A stretch of 64,000 nucleotides of DNA from Chrysopilus asiliformis (taxonomy: Eukaryota > Arthropoda > Insecta > Diptera > Rhagionidae): NCBI GenBank assembly GCA_964034945.1, contig OZ035963.1:42121090-42185089 (forward strand), written 5' to 3'. This document shows, piece by piece, positions 41,766 through 52,560 of this stretch. The position numbers were made by a program, and so were the translations under genes. Under the pieces are notes generated by a model. It saw only the letters and a program-made list of their open reading frames with translations. It was not told the origin of the DNA and searched no databases. Every line of letters begins with the position of its first letter. Position 1 is the first letter of the stretch.

Positions 41766-41774
41766 ATACATATA

Positions 41775-42262
41775 CTAGCTTGCAAGAACCCGGCGTTGCC
41801 CGGGTAGTAATAAATTTTTTGCATTTTGCAGATTTTGCAGTAATTATATTTCAAATAATTTTTTGTTCGTGCTTTCAAGAAAATTGCAAATATTTTTTCC
41901 ATCTGCTTGAGAGAAAGGGAATAAAACGAATTCCCTTATCGCCTGATACTTAAGATTTTTGGATTTATGTTGCACCATATGTTGAACATCCATAAAATAG
42001 TTTCAGAGATAGCTGAGGAGGGGATTGGTCGCAAATTTACCTTGACAGATAACCTATCCAACACTAAAAATCGTATAAAAATCCATTCTGTAGTTTAGGA
42101 GATAGCAGGTGAGGTGCTCGCACCATGTAGAGCGGAGTAGTTTGAGTGGAAAAAAATTTATTTTATGATTGACCTGCCCAACACTGAAAACCATATTCAA
42201 ATCCCTTCAGTGGTTTAGAAGATAACAGGCGAGGTGGTAAAAGGGGAGCCGATATTGCGACC
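41775..42262 (-). mobile_element. Helitron-like element, 3' end at 41775
   Basis: On the minus strand the end is CCCGGGCAACGCCGGG (hairpin 41789-41804), TTCTTGCAAG, CTAG|T. The body has two rounds of AACACTGAAAACCATATTCAA / ATCCATTC-GTAGTTTAGGAGATA-type text. The 5' limit is uncertain; 42262 is simply where the next MITE flank begins. Confidence 0.6.
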
Positions 42263-42269
42263 ACACATA

Positions 42270-42518
42270 ATTGAGGCGTTAAAAGCTAGAGTGGACCAAG
42301 CCACATAATCGAGTTTTTGAAGCTTTTCCACTTTTGTACTATTATTGACTAAATTTTTGGAAAGAAAAATTTCGGTGGACTTTATTACTCAATGTTGAAA
42401 TGTTCTTTCGTGTATCCAAACATTTTTATCTAAAAACTCACTCGCAATAGATTCAAACACAAAAAAAATCACGATTTCGACATGTTGGTTGGTCCACTCT
42501 AGCTTTTAACGCCTCAAT
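42270..42518. mobile_element. 249-bp Tc1/mariner-type MITE
   Basis: Ends ATTGAGGCGTTAAAAGCTAG and exact inverse over 30 bases, with TA on both sides (42268-42269, 42519-42520). No coding sequence. Confidence 0.85.
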
Positions 42519-42870
42519 TATAAACCATGGTTATGATATAGACTATGTTGGTGCAGATCAAAAAAAATTATAACTATCTCAAATTTATAACTATAACTAT
42601 CGCAGTTGTTTATCGATATAGTGCGCAAATTATCGCTGTTTTTCCCACTTTTAAATCGTCGAAAGTTTTTTTTTGTGATCAACCAAGTGAATTAAGGTAT
42701 TGTCTCAGTGACCAAGTGAAATTAAATGGATTGGTGTTGAATTTTGTGTGTGAGGTTAGCGGCACATCGAATCTAGACTTGCATCAACACAAATTTCCTT
42801 TATTCATCCACTGCTTTTGTGCGATTTGAAAATTTAAATTATTCATTTTGTGGAGAACGAATTTAAATAA
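42519..42870. other. No recognised gene
   Basis: ACCAAGTGAA/GTGACCAAGTGAAATTAAATGG words are repeated once. A plus-strand open frame to 42829 has no recognised domain. Confidence 0.35.
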
Positions 42871-42978
42871 TACTAAGTTCACACCAACACAAAATCACGT
42901 AATTTTGCGAAATGATTTAGATCTTAAACTAAAGTGTTCACACAGAGGTTAAGGTAATTTTGTTTGACATTTCAACTA

Positions 42979-43882
42979 AAGGGTGGTTAAATTTTAAGGG
43001 CCGATGTTGAATGTGAACCACACCTAAACGTCAAGTTTTTTTCTGCATTTCATTTGACATTTCTCAATTCAGACTAACTCAATTTGAACCATGGAAAGAT
43101 ACACAATCGAATGGCCGCCGCGACCTCGGCGGCACACCTCCATCCGATGGTCCAAATTTTCGATGACGCTGAGGCATAATTGAGGTTCTATGCCGTTAAT
43201 GTGCCGAATTATCTCATCCTTTAGCTCTTGAATTGTTGCTGGCTTATCGACGTACACCTTTTCTTTCAAATAACCCCAAAGAAAGAAGTCCAACGGTGCC
43301 AAATCACATGATCTTGGCGGCCAATTGACATCGCCACCACGTGAGATAACACGGCCATTAAATTTGTCGCGCAAAAGAGCGATTGTTTCGGTAGCTGTGT
43401 GGCAAGTGGCACCGTCCTGTTGAAACCACATATCGTCCACATCCATATCTTCCAATTCGGGCCATAACAAGTTCGTTATCATCTCACGATAGCGAACACC
43501 ATTCACAGTAACTGCCTGACCGGCCTCATTTTGGAAAAAATACGGCCCGATGATGCCGCCAGCCCATAAACCGCACCAAACAGTCACTCTTTTTCGAGGT
43601 TTTTCGACAATCACTCTTGGATTATCATTCGCCCAAATGCGGCTGTTCTGCTTATTGACGAATCCACTGAGGTGAAAATGTGCCTCATCACTGAAGATGA
43701 TTTTCTTCGAAAATTTTCATAATAAGCCTGAATAACTTTAACGCGTTGCTCGATTGTGTATCTTTCCATGGTTCAAATTGAGTTAGTCTGAAATTGAGAA
43801 ATGTCAAATGAAATGCAGAAAAAAACTTGACGTTTAGGTGTGGTTCACATTCAACATCGGCCCTTAAAATTTAACCACCCTT
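42979..43882 (-). mobile_element. mariner element, 904 bp, with about 130-bp TIRs
   Basis: Ends AAGGGTGGTTAAATTTTAAG and inverse, flanked by TA (42977-42978, 43883-43884). Inverted repeats extend about 130 bp and include the start codon region (ATGGAAAGATACACAATCGA), so that start is present at both ends. Confidence 0.9.
43069..43770 (-). pseudogene. mariner transposase, internally deleted
   Basis: Translation from the ATG at about 43770 runs ERYTIEQ then jumps with frame disruption to IFSDEAHFHLSGFVNKQN-type sequence (near 43700) and on to VWCGLWAGGIIGPYFF. The second catalytic Asp is in WFQQDGATCHTA and the third in APLDFFLWGYLK (D34D-type mariner spacing). Most of the helix-turn-helix region is deleted, so the enzyme is dead although the C-terminal half is open for 181 codons. 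Confidence 0.85.
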
Positions 43883-44338
43883 TATATGATTGCTATGAAT
43901 TTTAGTGTAGGATTACTATGAATTTTAGTAATATGATGAATAATATAATTTAAAACATCGATGAAATATGTGCAAACAGAATTAGACACTTTAGAAGAAA
44001 ATGGAAATGATCTGTAATGAAAATAAACAATTATTTTCCATTTCATATTTAACCGCATCATAAACATGTCCATTGGGTTCTTTTTCTTATATTTCCGTCT
44101 TTCCAATCCAGCACAAATGTCAAAACGGATGTACTGAAGAGAGCTGAATAAGTGATGCAGGGTTGTATTCATTGTTTTTGCTTGATTTCGCTCCTAATTT
44201 TGTGGAAATTGCATACTTTTAGTGATTTTGAAAACAGGTTAATGTACTGGAAATCTCGTGATTTCGAGGAAGATTTCGTTCAAAATTACAAAAACCTCCA
44301 AAATTACGTAATTTTGCGTCGGTGTGAACATAGTATAA

Positions 44339-44604
44339 GGTATTTTATCACCGACCAATTCGTTTATTTAAAAAAAAAATCTATTTGTATGGGAAAGGGA
44401 GGTAGGAGTGGTCCAAGTGGATAGATAAGTTGTATAAAATCATATTCTAAACACATTTCGTCTTTATAAACTTTTCGATACGATGCACCGTTTTCGAGAA
44501 AATAAGGAAAAAGTATTCAATTTGTATCGAGGAGGGACAAGAGGTATTCTAACTGAATTTCGATGTATAGATAAGTTATGTAACATCATATTCAAAAAAC
44601 ATCT
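44339..44604. repeat. Diverged relative of the GACAGACGG repeat body
   Basis: Two short stretches, ATAAGTTGTATAAAATCATATTC...GATACGATGCACCGTTTTCGAG (44424-44500) and CGATGTATAGATAAGTTATG...AACATCATATTC (44560-44595), align by eye with the family's GATGTATGGGAGTTTTATGTAG...AAGATGCACCGTTTTCGAG region. No ends or minisatellite. Confidence 0.5.
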
Positions 44605-44619
44605 AACCTGGGTGCCGGT

Positions 44620-44827
44620 CAATTAATCGTAAACAATTTATCGTGAACAATTTATCGTGAACAATTTATCGTAGAACAATTTATCGTAAGAACAATTTAT
44701 CGTAAGAACAATTTATCGTAAGAACAATTTATCGTAAAACAATTTATCGTAAAACAATTTATCGTAAGACAATTTATCGTAAGACAATTTATCGTAAGAC
44801 AATTTATCGTAAACATTTTGTCGTAAG
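44620..44827 (+). repeat. ACAATTTATCGTAAG minisatellite, array 1
   Basis: About 12 units of 14-16 bp that differ in the linker (GA, AGA, AA, AG), closed by ACATTTTGTCGTAA. A second array with nearly the same order of linkers is at 63708-63919. Confidence 0.9.
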
Positions 44828-44897
44828 GAATATTATTTTTACAAATTCGGGCGCCCGAATTTGTAAAAATAATATTCCTTACGACAAAATGTTTACG
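44808..44897. repeat. 90-bp perfect palindrome
   Basis: Centred on GGGCGCCC at 44852/44853. The arms run CGTAAACATTTTGTCGTAAG...AATTCGGG and their exact inverse, with no spacer. It lies at the end of the minisatellite and 32 bp from the provirus LTR. Confidence 0.9.
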
Positions 44898-44929
44898 TTT
44901 TATATATACATATACATATATATACATAT

Positions 44930-45328
44930 AGTTAAATAACTTTGTAGTTATTATTTAAAAAAATAGATTTTTATAGTGGACAATGAGTCCACTCTATCAG
45001 TAAAAAACGGTTTTAATGCTTTATTTACTTTATTAGCCCAAGGCTCGGAGTTTCGAGTTGTGTTACAAGCAACTAGTCGATAACTAATTTGTCATTCTTA
45101 TGCTAGATGTATTTATAGTATTTTTAAGAGTTTATATTATGATATTTTGATCATCTAGTGATCTAATGATTTATCTTATTCTGATAGGGTCCTGAATCAG
45201 ACACATTTGTTTTAACAGGTGTCCGTGATTCAGATCTTTATGCTTTTTATGATGCTATGACCTGATTCATGACAGATGAATCATTCATTTACAGTTACTT
45301 ATTTCTTATACTTAATTCGTACTTTACT
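44930..45328 (-). repeat. 3' LTR of the errantivirus-type element
   Basis: 399 bp, AGTAAAG...TTTAACT in element orientation, preceded by a purine tract (GGGAGGAG, 45329-45336 on the minus strand). Holds the 97-bp segment (about 45204-45300) absent from the 5' LTR. Confidence 0.85.
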
Positions 45329-45368
45329 CCTCCCTGCTTTAAACTTTTTGTCCTCAAAAAGACTATTT

Positions 45369-46823
45369 TTAATTTAATTGGATTTCCTCCTGTAAATTTT
45401 GTGGTACAATATTTAGGATTTTATATTTTCTGGTTTTTTGTATCCATATTACAATTAGTACAATTAATATGATTATTATGGTTGTTATTGAGTATAGTAC
45501 AATATCATTTATTATTGAATGGTCATTTACATGTTTTATTTTTTTAATTTGATTGATATTATCCAAGTGTAATTTGTCTACGTTAATTTTTACATTTGAT
45601 TCTTTAAGGTTAGCCTGAAAGATAGGAGGCAGTGGTTGATAATTCTTTATTTCTCCTGAAATGAATCTTTCATTGCCTATTTCAATTGAACAATTAAAAA
45701 GTTTTACAAGAAAGCTTCCGCTTAAATTTTTTGTTTCATTTTCGCATTCGTTTAATAATTTTCCCTTAAAGTTATCTACAAATATTAAATTATTTCCCAA
45801 TTCCTCAATTACTGTATCGATATTGTATGTACTGGTACAATTTGCATTCATACCCTTCACCAATTTTACTGTGCAAGATTCTTGTGACAATTTTGTGATT
45901 TGACTTTTTTTGCAAATGGTTGTTTCTTGGAAAGTGTTACATTCTTTTTTTATTGCATAATAATTTTCTTTACTGGTTAATAACTCATTATGGTTTAAAT
46001 AAATTTGTTTATTGTTGGTAGTTATTGGCCTTAATATCAAATGATTATATTCTACATCTTCTGTAATTGGAATCGAGACAATATAAAGTATTAATTCATT
46101 ATTGGTTGCAACTGAAGGAGTTGCAAAGTTTAAAGCTTCTGCTTCGTTTTTATAAGGTAAAATTTGCATTACAGTAACTATTTGGTTCAATTCTTTCCGA
46201 TCTAAAATTTTTGTATTTATTATTCCTTTTTTTGCCCAATGTATCGCGTCAGTAATTTGGTCTATTTCTTGTTTCATTAAAAGCAATTTATTGAATATGT
46301 TTTGAGAAAGCTCTCTTTCTTCGATTTGATTAAAATTCTTCAGTATTTTGTTTGAAATTTCAAAGATATTTCTGTTAATTACTAACTGTTCATTGTTACT
46401 TTCAATTAGTTCATTTTGTTTGTTGGTTAAAGTTTCCAAATCATATGCGTCTGGATTACCCGCAATCCATTTCCATGCAGAACCAATCCAATTGATTGCC
46501 CTTTTTACATGGTATGGTTTTAATTCTTGTAATTGTTTTTCTATGTTGTTTTGAAGATATTCTATTTTTGGTTTTAATGGTGATGAATCATTAAGTTTGA
46601 GATTAACCATTGAAATGAGGATTTCGTGGGATTGAATGTAGTTGGTTAGGTTTATAATATGAATTATTTTAAAATTTCCTTCTGTAACTTTTCCCAGTCC
46701 TATATTGATTATTGCTACTGGGGTATTTGTATATTCGAAGACTTGAATATTTCCGTTGACCAGCCAAAAGGCGGTGAAAAGACTGAAAAATAATGGGAAT
46801 GTGAGATTTTTTTTATTAATCAT
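45369..46823 (-). CDS. env: Errantivirus envelope glycoprotein (Env)
   Basis: 484 codons. The N-terminal hydrophobic stretch (FPLFFSLFTAFWLVNG) is a signal peptide. A basic cleavage-like site (HVKR) near residue 108 precedes a hydrophobic fusion-peptide-like segment, as in the baculovirus-F-like Env of insect errantiviruses. Several N-x-S/T sites and paired cysteines follow. A transmembrane helix of about 22 residues (about 445-467) and a short cytoplasmic tail end the protein. In the family it mediates membrane fusion and is expressed from a spliced mRNA. The start overlaps the end of the integrase frame by 8 bp. It is the only complete open frame of this provirus; expression is unknown. Confidence 0.85.
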   Translation of the reverse strand: MINKKNLTFPLFFSLFTAFWLVNGNIQVFEYTNTPVAIINIGLGKVTEGNFKIIHIINLTNYIQSHEILISMVNLKLNDSSPLKPKIEYLQNNIEKQLQELKPYHVKRAINWIGSAWKWIAGNPDAYDLETLTNKQNELIESNNEQLVINRNIFEISNKILKNFNQIEERELSQNIFNKLLLMKQEIDQITDAIHWAKKGIINTKILDRKELNQIVTVMQILPYKNEAEALNFATPSVATNNELILYIVSIPITEDVEYNHLILRPITTNNKQIYLNHNELLTSKENYYAIKKECNTFQETTICKKSQITKLSQESCTVKLVKGMNANCTSTYNIDTVIEELGNNLIFVDNFKGKLLNECENETKNLSGSFLVKLFNCSIEIGNERFISGEIKNYQPLPPIFQANLKESNVKINVDKLHLDNINQIKKIKHVNDHSIINDIVLYSITTIIIILIVLIVIWIQKTRKYKILNIVPQNLQEEIQLN

Positions 46824-48069
46824 TTTTTATATTGGTTTTATGAATTTTTTTGCCACTGAGTGTTGTAACTGTTACTCTGTGGTTATCCTTAACTATTTCT
46901 TTAGTATATTTTTGTTTTAATTTCCCCTTTCTGCCAGGTGCTTTTATATATATAACGTCACCTGTGTTGTATGTTATAGGATTTTTACGTCTTTTATTTT
47001 CATAACTAAGACGTTGTTGTTGAATTCTTTCAATTAGCTGTTTTGTTTTTATATTGGATTCTTCACGTGCGTTTTTCAATTCTTCCAGGGTATTCGATGG
47101 TTTCCTATCATAAAATATGGTAGCCGGTGTCTCTTTTACCGTACTATGGATAGTGTTATTATAGCGATCTGTTGCTATAATTGCCAATTGGTTTATAGGG
47201 ATTGTTCTATGGTCTTTTTGTAGACATCGGATAATTTCTTGAATGGTAGAATGTACGCGTTCCACTTGACCATTTACTTCACTTCGTGAAGATGGTGTTA
47301 AGTAAATTTGTATACCTAATTTCGTTAAGAATTCTGTTATTATGGGAGTTGTGAAAGCCTTGTCTCTATCCATGACAAGTAATTTAGGGGTAGTATAATA
47401 ATGTATCAATTCGAAAATTTTATCTTTGAGGTATATAGCGGATTTGTTTTCTATAGGGAATAATTTTGCGAACTTGGAAAATTTGTCAATTGAAGTTAGG
47501 AATAATTGACCGTCTAGTTCCATTATATCAATATGAACGATTTCTGTTGGGAATTGTGGAATGGGAGTAGATTGGAGCTGGGTATTAGAGGGATACCTAT
47601 CATATTTGCTTTCCTTGCAAGTATTGCAGTTCTTTATTATTTCTTTTATTTGTGCTGTCATTTTTGGAAAATAATATTGTAGGAGGATTTTTTCTTTATT
47701 CTCTTTTACTCCTCTATGAGCTAATCTATGTTCTTTATGTATAATTTCTAACAATTGTTCTTCATCTATGACGTCTGTGACGACTTTCTGTGTGAGTCTG
47801 ATTTTCAAATTTTGACCAAAGTGTTCCTTGTATACTTCTTGTATTAACTGCATTATATGCTCTGGGGCTTTCAATCCGTTCACTATATCTGATCTCATTT
47901 CTGTTTTTAATATCTGTTTGATAGACTCTTCGTCAAAATGAGTTTTTGTTATTATCTTTCGGTGATATCCTGGATGAGGTAATTCATAGTTGCGTTCATC
48001 ATTGTCTCCTATTTGTAATATTACTTGATTTTTGAAGACATTAATTGGAACTTCTGTGCAGTGAATTAA
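46816..48069 (-). pseudogene. pol: Errantivirus pol: integrase part
   Basis: Contains the zinc-binding HHCC domain (HKEHRLAH ... CNTC), the catalytic core with its three acidic residues (in HIDIMEL, VMDRDKAF and SEVNGQVERVH) and a C-terminal chromodomain-less tail (YNTGDVIYIKAPGRKGK). In the life cycle it inserts viral cDNA with a 4-bp stagger. The frame itself is open, but it is cut from reverse transcriptase by the piggyBac-type insertion at 48070. Confidence 0.85.
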
Positions 48070-49129
48070 CACATTGAACGCCACGTCGCACGAAAACGTG
48101 CGACACCTATGTTTCCCAGGGGGCCACGTCGCACATTATTGTGCGACGGCACTAGGTTTACTGGGAGCCACGTCGCACGAAAACGGCTTTTTACATATGG
48201 GATTTTACACTGCCACTGAATTCGGTGGCCTCCGAGGAACATTTACGAGTTTTCAGCTTGGCCGTGGAGCTATTTTTTCATAGTTTTTTGGGCGATATAG
48301 GTTAAGGAATTTTTTGAAATTATTTTTGTGAAACAAGCAGAACTATTTTGAAAAAATATAATCTTATTCATAGAAATATATTAGGTACAAAATAAGTTCT
48401 GAATTTTAGAAAAATAAAGGCAGTCATTCTAATTCTTTAGTTTTATTTATGTTACATTTTTTTATTTTATTTATGTTGTTTTTTCATTTGAGAAATTCAA
48501 CTGAAAGAAAGATAAAATATAGAAAGAAAAGTAGATTTGTTATTTTCATCCTTCCTTTTTTCAATAGTGTGTTTTTTCTTCATTGATGTTGGCTGTGCTG
48601 ATGAAAATTCTAGTAATTCAGTTGCAATATCTTCTCGGAATTTCCGAATTTTCGTGTTTTTGGTTGTGGCTGCTTTATAAAGAGTTAAAGCATTCACAAC
48701 AGAAATACCAAGTAGTAACTCAATGCCTAGTTTGCGATACTATTTTAGTCCTTTTCGCAGAGTGGTGGCATATGATGCCATTTGGTCAGACAAATCGATT
48801 CCGGCCATCCCTTTGTTGTAATCTAAAACCGCCAACGTTTTTTCAATTCTTCTTTTTTTGGTTCTCGCTGAAGGTCCTGCACTAGTAGAAGGTTGTGGAT
48901 CAGTCAACTCTGCGCCTTCAGGATCTGTTGCACGGTATTTTTTCCGTGCAGGGCCATGCGACCAAAAACGTGCGACACAGAAATCCTTGCACAAAAAGTA
49001 CAAAAAGGACCTGTTGACAGCCCATATTGGTCCAAAAGTTCATTTTGAGTAACAACGAAAACATTTGTTCACAAAAAGCTACGTGGCCTCCGGGGAAACA
49101 TTACCGATTTTGCCGTGGCGTTCAATGTG
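48070..49129 (-). mobile_element. piggyBac-type element (TSD TTAA) in pol
   Basis: Ends CACATTGAACGCCACG and inverse, with TTAA on both sides (48066-48069, 49130-49133). Subterminal CACGTCGCACGAAAACGTGCGAC words are inverted repeats themselves. It lies between RNase H and integrase of the provirus; since the pol frame is open on both sides, the insertion is young. Confidence 0.9.
48497..49003 (-). pseudogene. piggyBac transposase C-terminal fragment
   Basis: Reads VLDYNKGMAGIDLSDQMASYAT, the conserved region around the last catalytic Asp of piggyBac transposases, then after a frameshift near 48740 GIELLLGISVVNALTLYKAA. Upstream catalytic parts are deleted. No C-terminal Cys-rich finger is seen. 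Confidence 0.8.
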
Positions 49130-50324
49130 TTAAGTCCATTGAGTCTTCATCTGCGCTGTGTTGTGTTATGGAAGAGGTGTTGCATTCACTAATATTCATT
49201 CGGGACAATGCGTCTGCGACTACATTTGTTTTTCCTGGTCTATAAATTATTTCATGATTATACTCTTCTAGGCGTGCTTTCCATCTTTTTAGTTTTGCGT
49301 TATTATTTTTATTACTAAGAGAATAAGTTAATGGTTGATGATCTGTCAAAATTCTTATTTTCTTTGCTCCATATAGGTAATTTCGAAGATTGTCTAAAGC
49401 CCAAACTATTGCTAGCATTTCTTTTTCGTTGGTAGCATAATTTTGCTCGGTTGTATTTAGACTTCGTGATATATAAGTGATAGGTTTATCTTTGCCTATA
49501 CACCCTTGAGAAAGTACTGCACCTATCGCGTGATTTGATGCATCCGTTGTCAATATGAAAGGTTGGTTGAAATCTGGGAAAATAAGGAGTTCTGTGGAAG
49601 TGAGGTGTTGCTTGAGTAAACTGAAAGCTTCCTTTTCTTCTTTATTGAAATTAATGGGTATTTTCTTCGATTGATTTTTGCGTATTCGAGATAAACTTCC
49701 TCCTGTTAATTTGGTAAGAGGTTTTGCGATTTTTGCGAAATCCTTAATGAATTTCCTGTAGTAAGAAGCTAGTCCTAAAAATGATTTAAGTTGTTTTAGA
49801 TTTTTTGGTTCCATTGTGTTTATTATTGCCTGAATTTTTCTTGGATCTGCTTTAATTCCTTTATTGGAAATTATGAATCCCAAAAACTCTGTTTCGTCTT
49901 TGAGAAATTCGGTTTTGTCTAAATTGACTTTCAAGTTTGCTTTTTGTAATTTTGAAAATATTATCCTTAAATCTTTGAGATGTTGTTCTAACGATTTGCT
50001 GTATACGACAATGTCATCTATATAGACATAGCATCTTTTTCCAATTTCTTCCTTAAGGACGTCGTCAACTGTTCGTTGGAATTCCGCTGGGGCATTTTTT
50101 AATCCAAAAGGAAGTCTGAGGAATTCGTATTTCCCATGTAATGTGGAAAATGCTGTTTTCTCGATGTCCTCTTTTCTCATCTCAATTTGATGGAAACCGG
50201 AAGTTAAATCAATTGTTGTAAAATATTCGGCTTCTCCTAGGTTTGACAAAGTGTAAGGGATATCGGGTATTTGATAATTATCTGGTATGGTTATTTCGTT
50301 TAGTTTTTTGTAATCTATCACCAT
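49130..50324 (-). pseudogene. pol: Errantivirus pol: reverse transcriptase and RNase H
   Basis: Contains VIDYKKLN, FHQIEMR, LPFGLKNAPAEFQR, the catalytic VYIDD box, and RNase H (LTTDASNHAIGAVLSQ, EKEMLAIVWALDN, LTDHQPLT, ADALSRM). The enzyme copies RNA to DNA and degrades the RNA strand. The frame is open here, but its upstream link to protease is lost by a deletion at about 50408 and its downstream link by the piggyBac insertion. Confidence 0.9.
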
Positions 50325-50407
50325 TCTGTATTTTTGTTCTCCGGTTGAGTCTAATTTTTTAGGTACGACCCATATTGGAGCGTTGTAGGGTGATTTTGAA
50401 GGTCTGA

Positions 50408-50950
50408 TTATACCGTGTTTGTGGTAGTTCTAATTTCAGCTTTTACATTAGTTGCTATTGTTAATTTGTCGTCTGGTTTGGAGAATATGGATTCGAATTC
50501 ATGGATAATTTTGTTTAATTCGTTCTTCTGAGGTTTTGGTAGGTGGTTATTTTTAATATTGAGATGATTGACGTCAGCAGATTCTTTCATATGTAATTTT
50601 ATTTCAATTCCTGGATAAATTTTTAATACGGATTTCCCTCTATCTATGATGGCTTGTAATTGTCTAAGAGTGTCATCTCCTATTATTCCATCGAAAGTTG
50701 TCAGAGATGGTAACAAATAAAATTTTATAGGGGTATGATTTCCAAACACTGAGAATATTCTTCCGGTTGCGGAATAGTTTATTTTAACTTTTCCCCCAAC
50801 TGAATTTATGAAAAATGGTTTTTCTATTGGCTGTGGTTTAAGGACATGTTCAGGTTTTATAAAATTCTTATTGGCTCCAGTGTCAATGAGAAATTTTAAT
50901 GCTTTTCCTTCGTTAGTTTTATATTCTAGGTAGGGTATTGCGCTAAGCCT
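50408..50950 (-). pseudogene. pol: Errantivirus pol: protease region
   Basis: An aspartic protease with FLIDTGANKNFI near residue 25 and a flap/GDD-like region (GIIGDDTLRQLQAII). It cleaves Gag-Pol. At the 3' end the coding sequence jumps from TTTNT directly to sequence equivalent to 30 or so codons further on in the related plus-strand element (compare 63035-63130), leaving a premature stop: a short deletion with frameshift. Confidence 0.8.
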
Positions 50951-52267
50951 GCATGGCAAAAATTTAATTCCTGTTCGAAGTCAAAGTCTTCATAGGACTC
51001 ATATGGTTCATCATATTTTTCTTCCCTTTGTTCATCATATTTTTCTTCTCTTTGTTCATCATATTTTTCTTCTGGTATTTCTGTGTTGATATGGAACATT
51101 CGTTGTTGTTTTGGAAAAGGTGGTTGTGTGTTATTTTCTAGAATTGTTCTTTTATTAAATTGAAAAGGTGTGCGTTGGGGAATTTGTGGTCGATTCATAT
51201 AGTTAACCTGCCTGGTTTGAACACTTCTGTCGATGTCCATAGGTTCAGGTTTTTGATTATGGCTTGGTTGAGGATAGGCTGGTCGAAGATGGATTGGTGG
51301 TTTGTTCTGGGTGTTGTAAATTAAATTTTTTTTGCTGAGGAGTTAGCTGTGGTGGAGTATATCTTCTAGGGAAGGGAATTGGCGTACTTAAGATTTTCCT
51401 TGGTGGTACTATCGGTGGAGTTAATGAATTATGGGGCGTTACAACTGGGTTTGTGAAGTTGTTCCTGTTGAGGAAATTGGTTGCCCTATAGTTCATGTTT
51501 TGCAGTTCAAGGCAAGCTGAGTAAGCTTCTGGAAGGGATTTAGGTCCTTTAATGGCAATTAGTTTAGATAATTCCCCATTCAAGCCTCGAATAAAGGTAT
51601 CTAGGGCTCTGTTTCGATGACCTTCGATAATACTGGCTGACGTTTCCATGCTGAAACATTCAGTCTGTACTTTATTTATAATCAGGGTAAGGTGATGATT
51701 TATCTCGCCGAAGAATTCATCAATGGTTTTCTTACCTTGATGTAATGAATACAACTGGTATTCGAGTGTCCTTATGTCACGTTTGTCTGCATAATGCAGC
51801 GAAAGGCATTGTTTTATTGCCATCCAATTTGAATCGGATACATTATAGGCTATTAGGGCAGTGTCCGCTTCCTCAATAATTTTTTGTCGTATAGATCGGA
51901 TAATGGCTCTGAATAATGGTTTTGTTTTAACGATTTTATAATCTTCGAGCACGTTTTCGACAGATTTAACCCATGAGGCGTATGCTGTTGGGTTTCCGTT
52001 GAATGTTCTAATTTCCTTTACGGGGTCAGGGATTTTATTTTGTTGGTCTAATTCAGATTCTGTTGAGGGTCTTACTAGAGAGGGTTCCTCAGGTATTTCG
52101 GGTGATACTACCAAAGGTAGTTTATGGAATTTGATTTCAGTTTCTCTCTGAAATGTGGCTAATTGGAGTTGCACATCGTTAGTAATTTTGATGTGAGCGT
52201 TCAATGAACCGGTTAAATTCAACAATTCCGTTCGAAGAATGTCTATTGCTTCTTGAACAGTCGTCAT
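50926..52267 (-). pseudogene. gag: Errantivirus gag, with a homopolymer frameshift
   Basis: The first 336 codons (51257-52267) give the capsid-type core (PDPVKEIRTFNGNPTAYASW, LHYADKRDIRTLEYQLYSL, FIRGLNGELSKLIAIKGP) and a Pro-rich tail. The remaining about 104 codons (50926-51240, MDIDRSVQTRQVNY onward) are in another frame; the shift lies near an A8 run at about 51326-51333. The tail has three 27-bp in-frame repeats encoding EEKYDEQR. There is no zinc knuckle, as usual in errantivirus Gag. It is homologous to the plus-strand gag at 61161-62510. Confidence 0.85.
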
Positions 52268-52560
52268 GTTTGATTAAATCAAATAGTTACGGGATCGACA
52301 AGAAAATAATCGATAATTAATATTTTCACTTGAACAAGGAATGTACTTGACTTGACTTTACTTTTTTTTCCTTTTACGCAAGAAACTTTTGATTGTAACA
52401 CTTATTCTTTTATACTTATCTACTAACTATATTTCTAAGCTTTTAAGTTCACAAAGGATTTGTTTGTTTTTATTTATTTCAAAAAATTCTGGTAATAATA
52501 TCTTAGATTTGATTTTTCTTTTTTATTGTTACAAAAGTTTGACTTACAGTTTAATGAGCG

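Larger units (their letters stand above)
42871..44335. mobile_element. PIF/Harbinger-type element containing a mariner
   Basis: Ends TACTAAGTTCACACCAACAC and inverse ...GGTGTGAACATAGTA, flanked by TAA (42868-42870, 44336-44338). CACGTAATTTTGCG lies inside both ends. Apart from the nested mariner it is about 560 bp, with no clear transposase. Confidence 0.75.

Noticed and set aside
42545..42829. 94-codon open frame
   Set aside because: No domain, overlaps short tandem words next to a Harbinger-type end, and no splice or promoter context.
44620..44827. CRISPR-like array
   Set aside because: Units are contiguous with only 0-3 variable bases between them; there are no unique spacers, and the context is insect DNA.
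44697..44927. Repetitive frame reading Thr-Ile-Asn-Cys-Leu
   Set aside because: Antisense translation of the ACAATTTATCGTAAG array.
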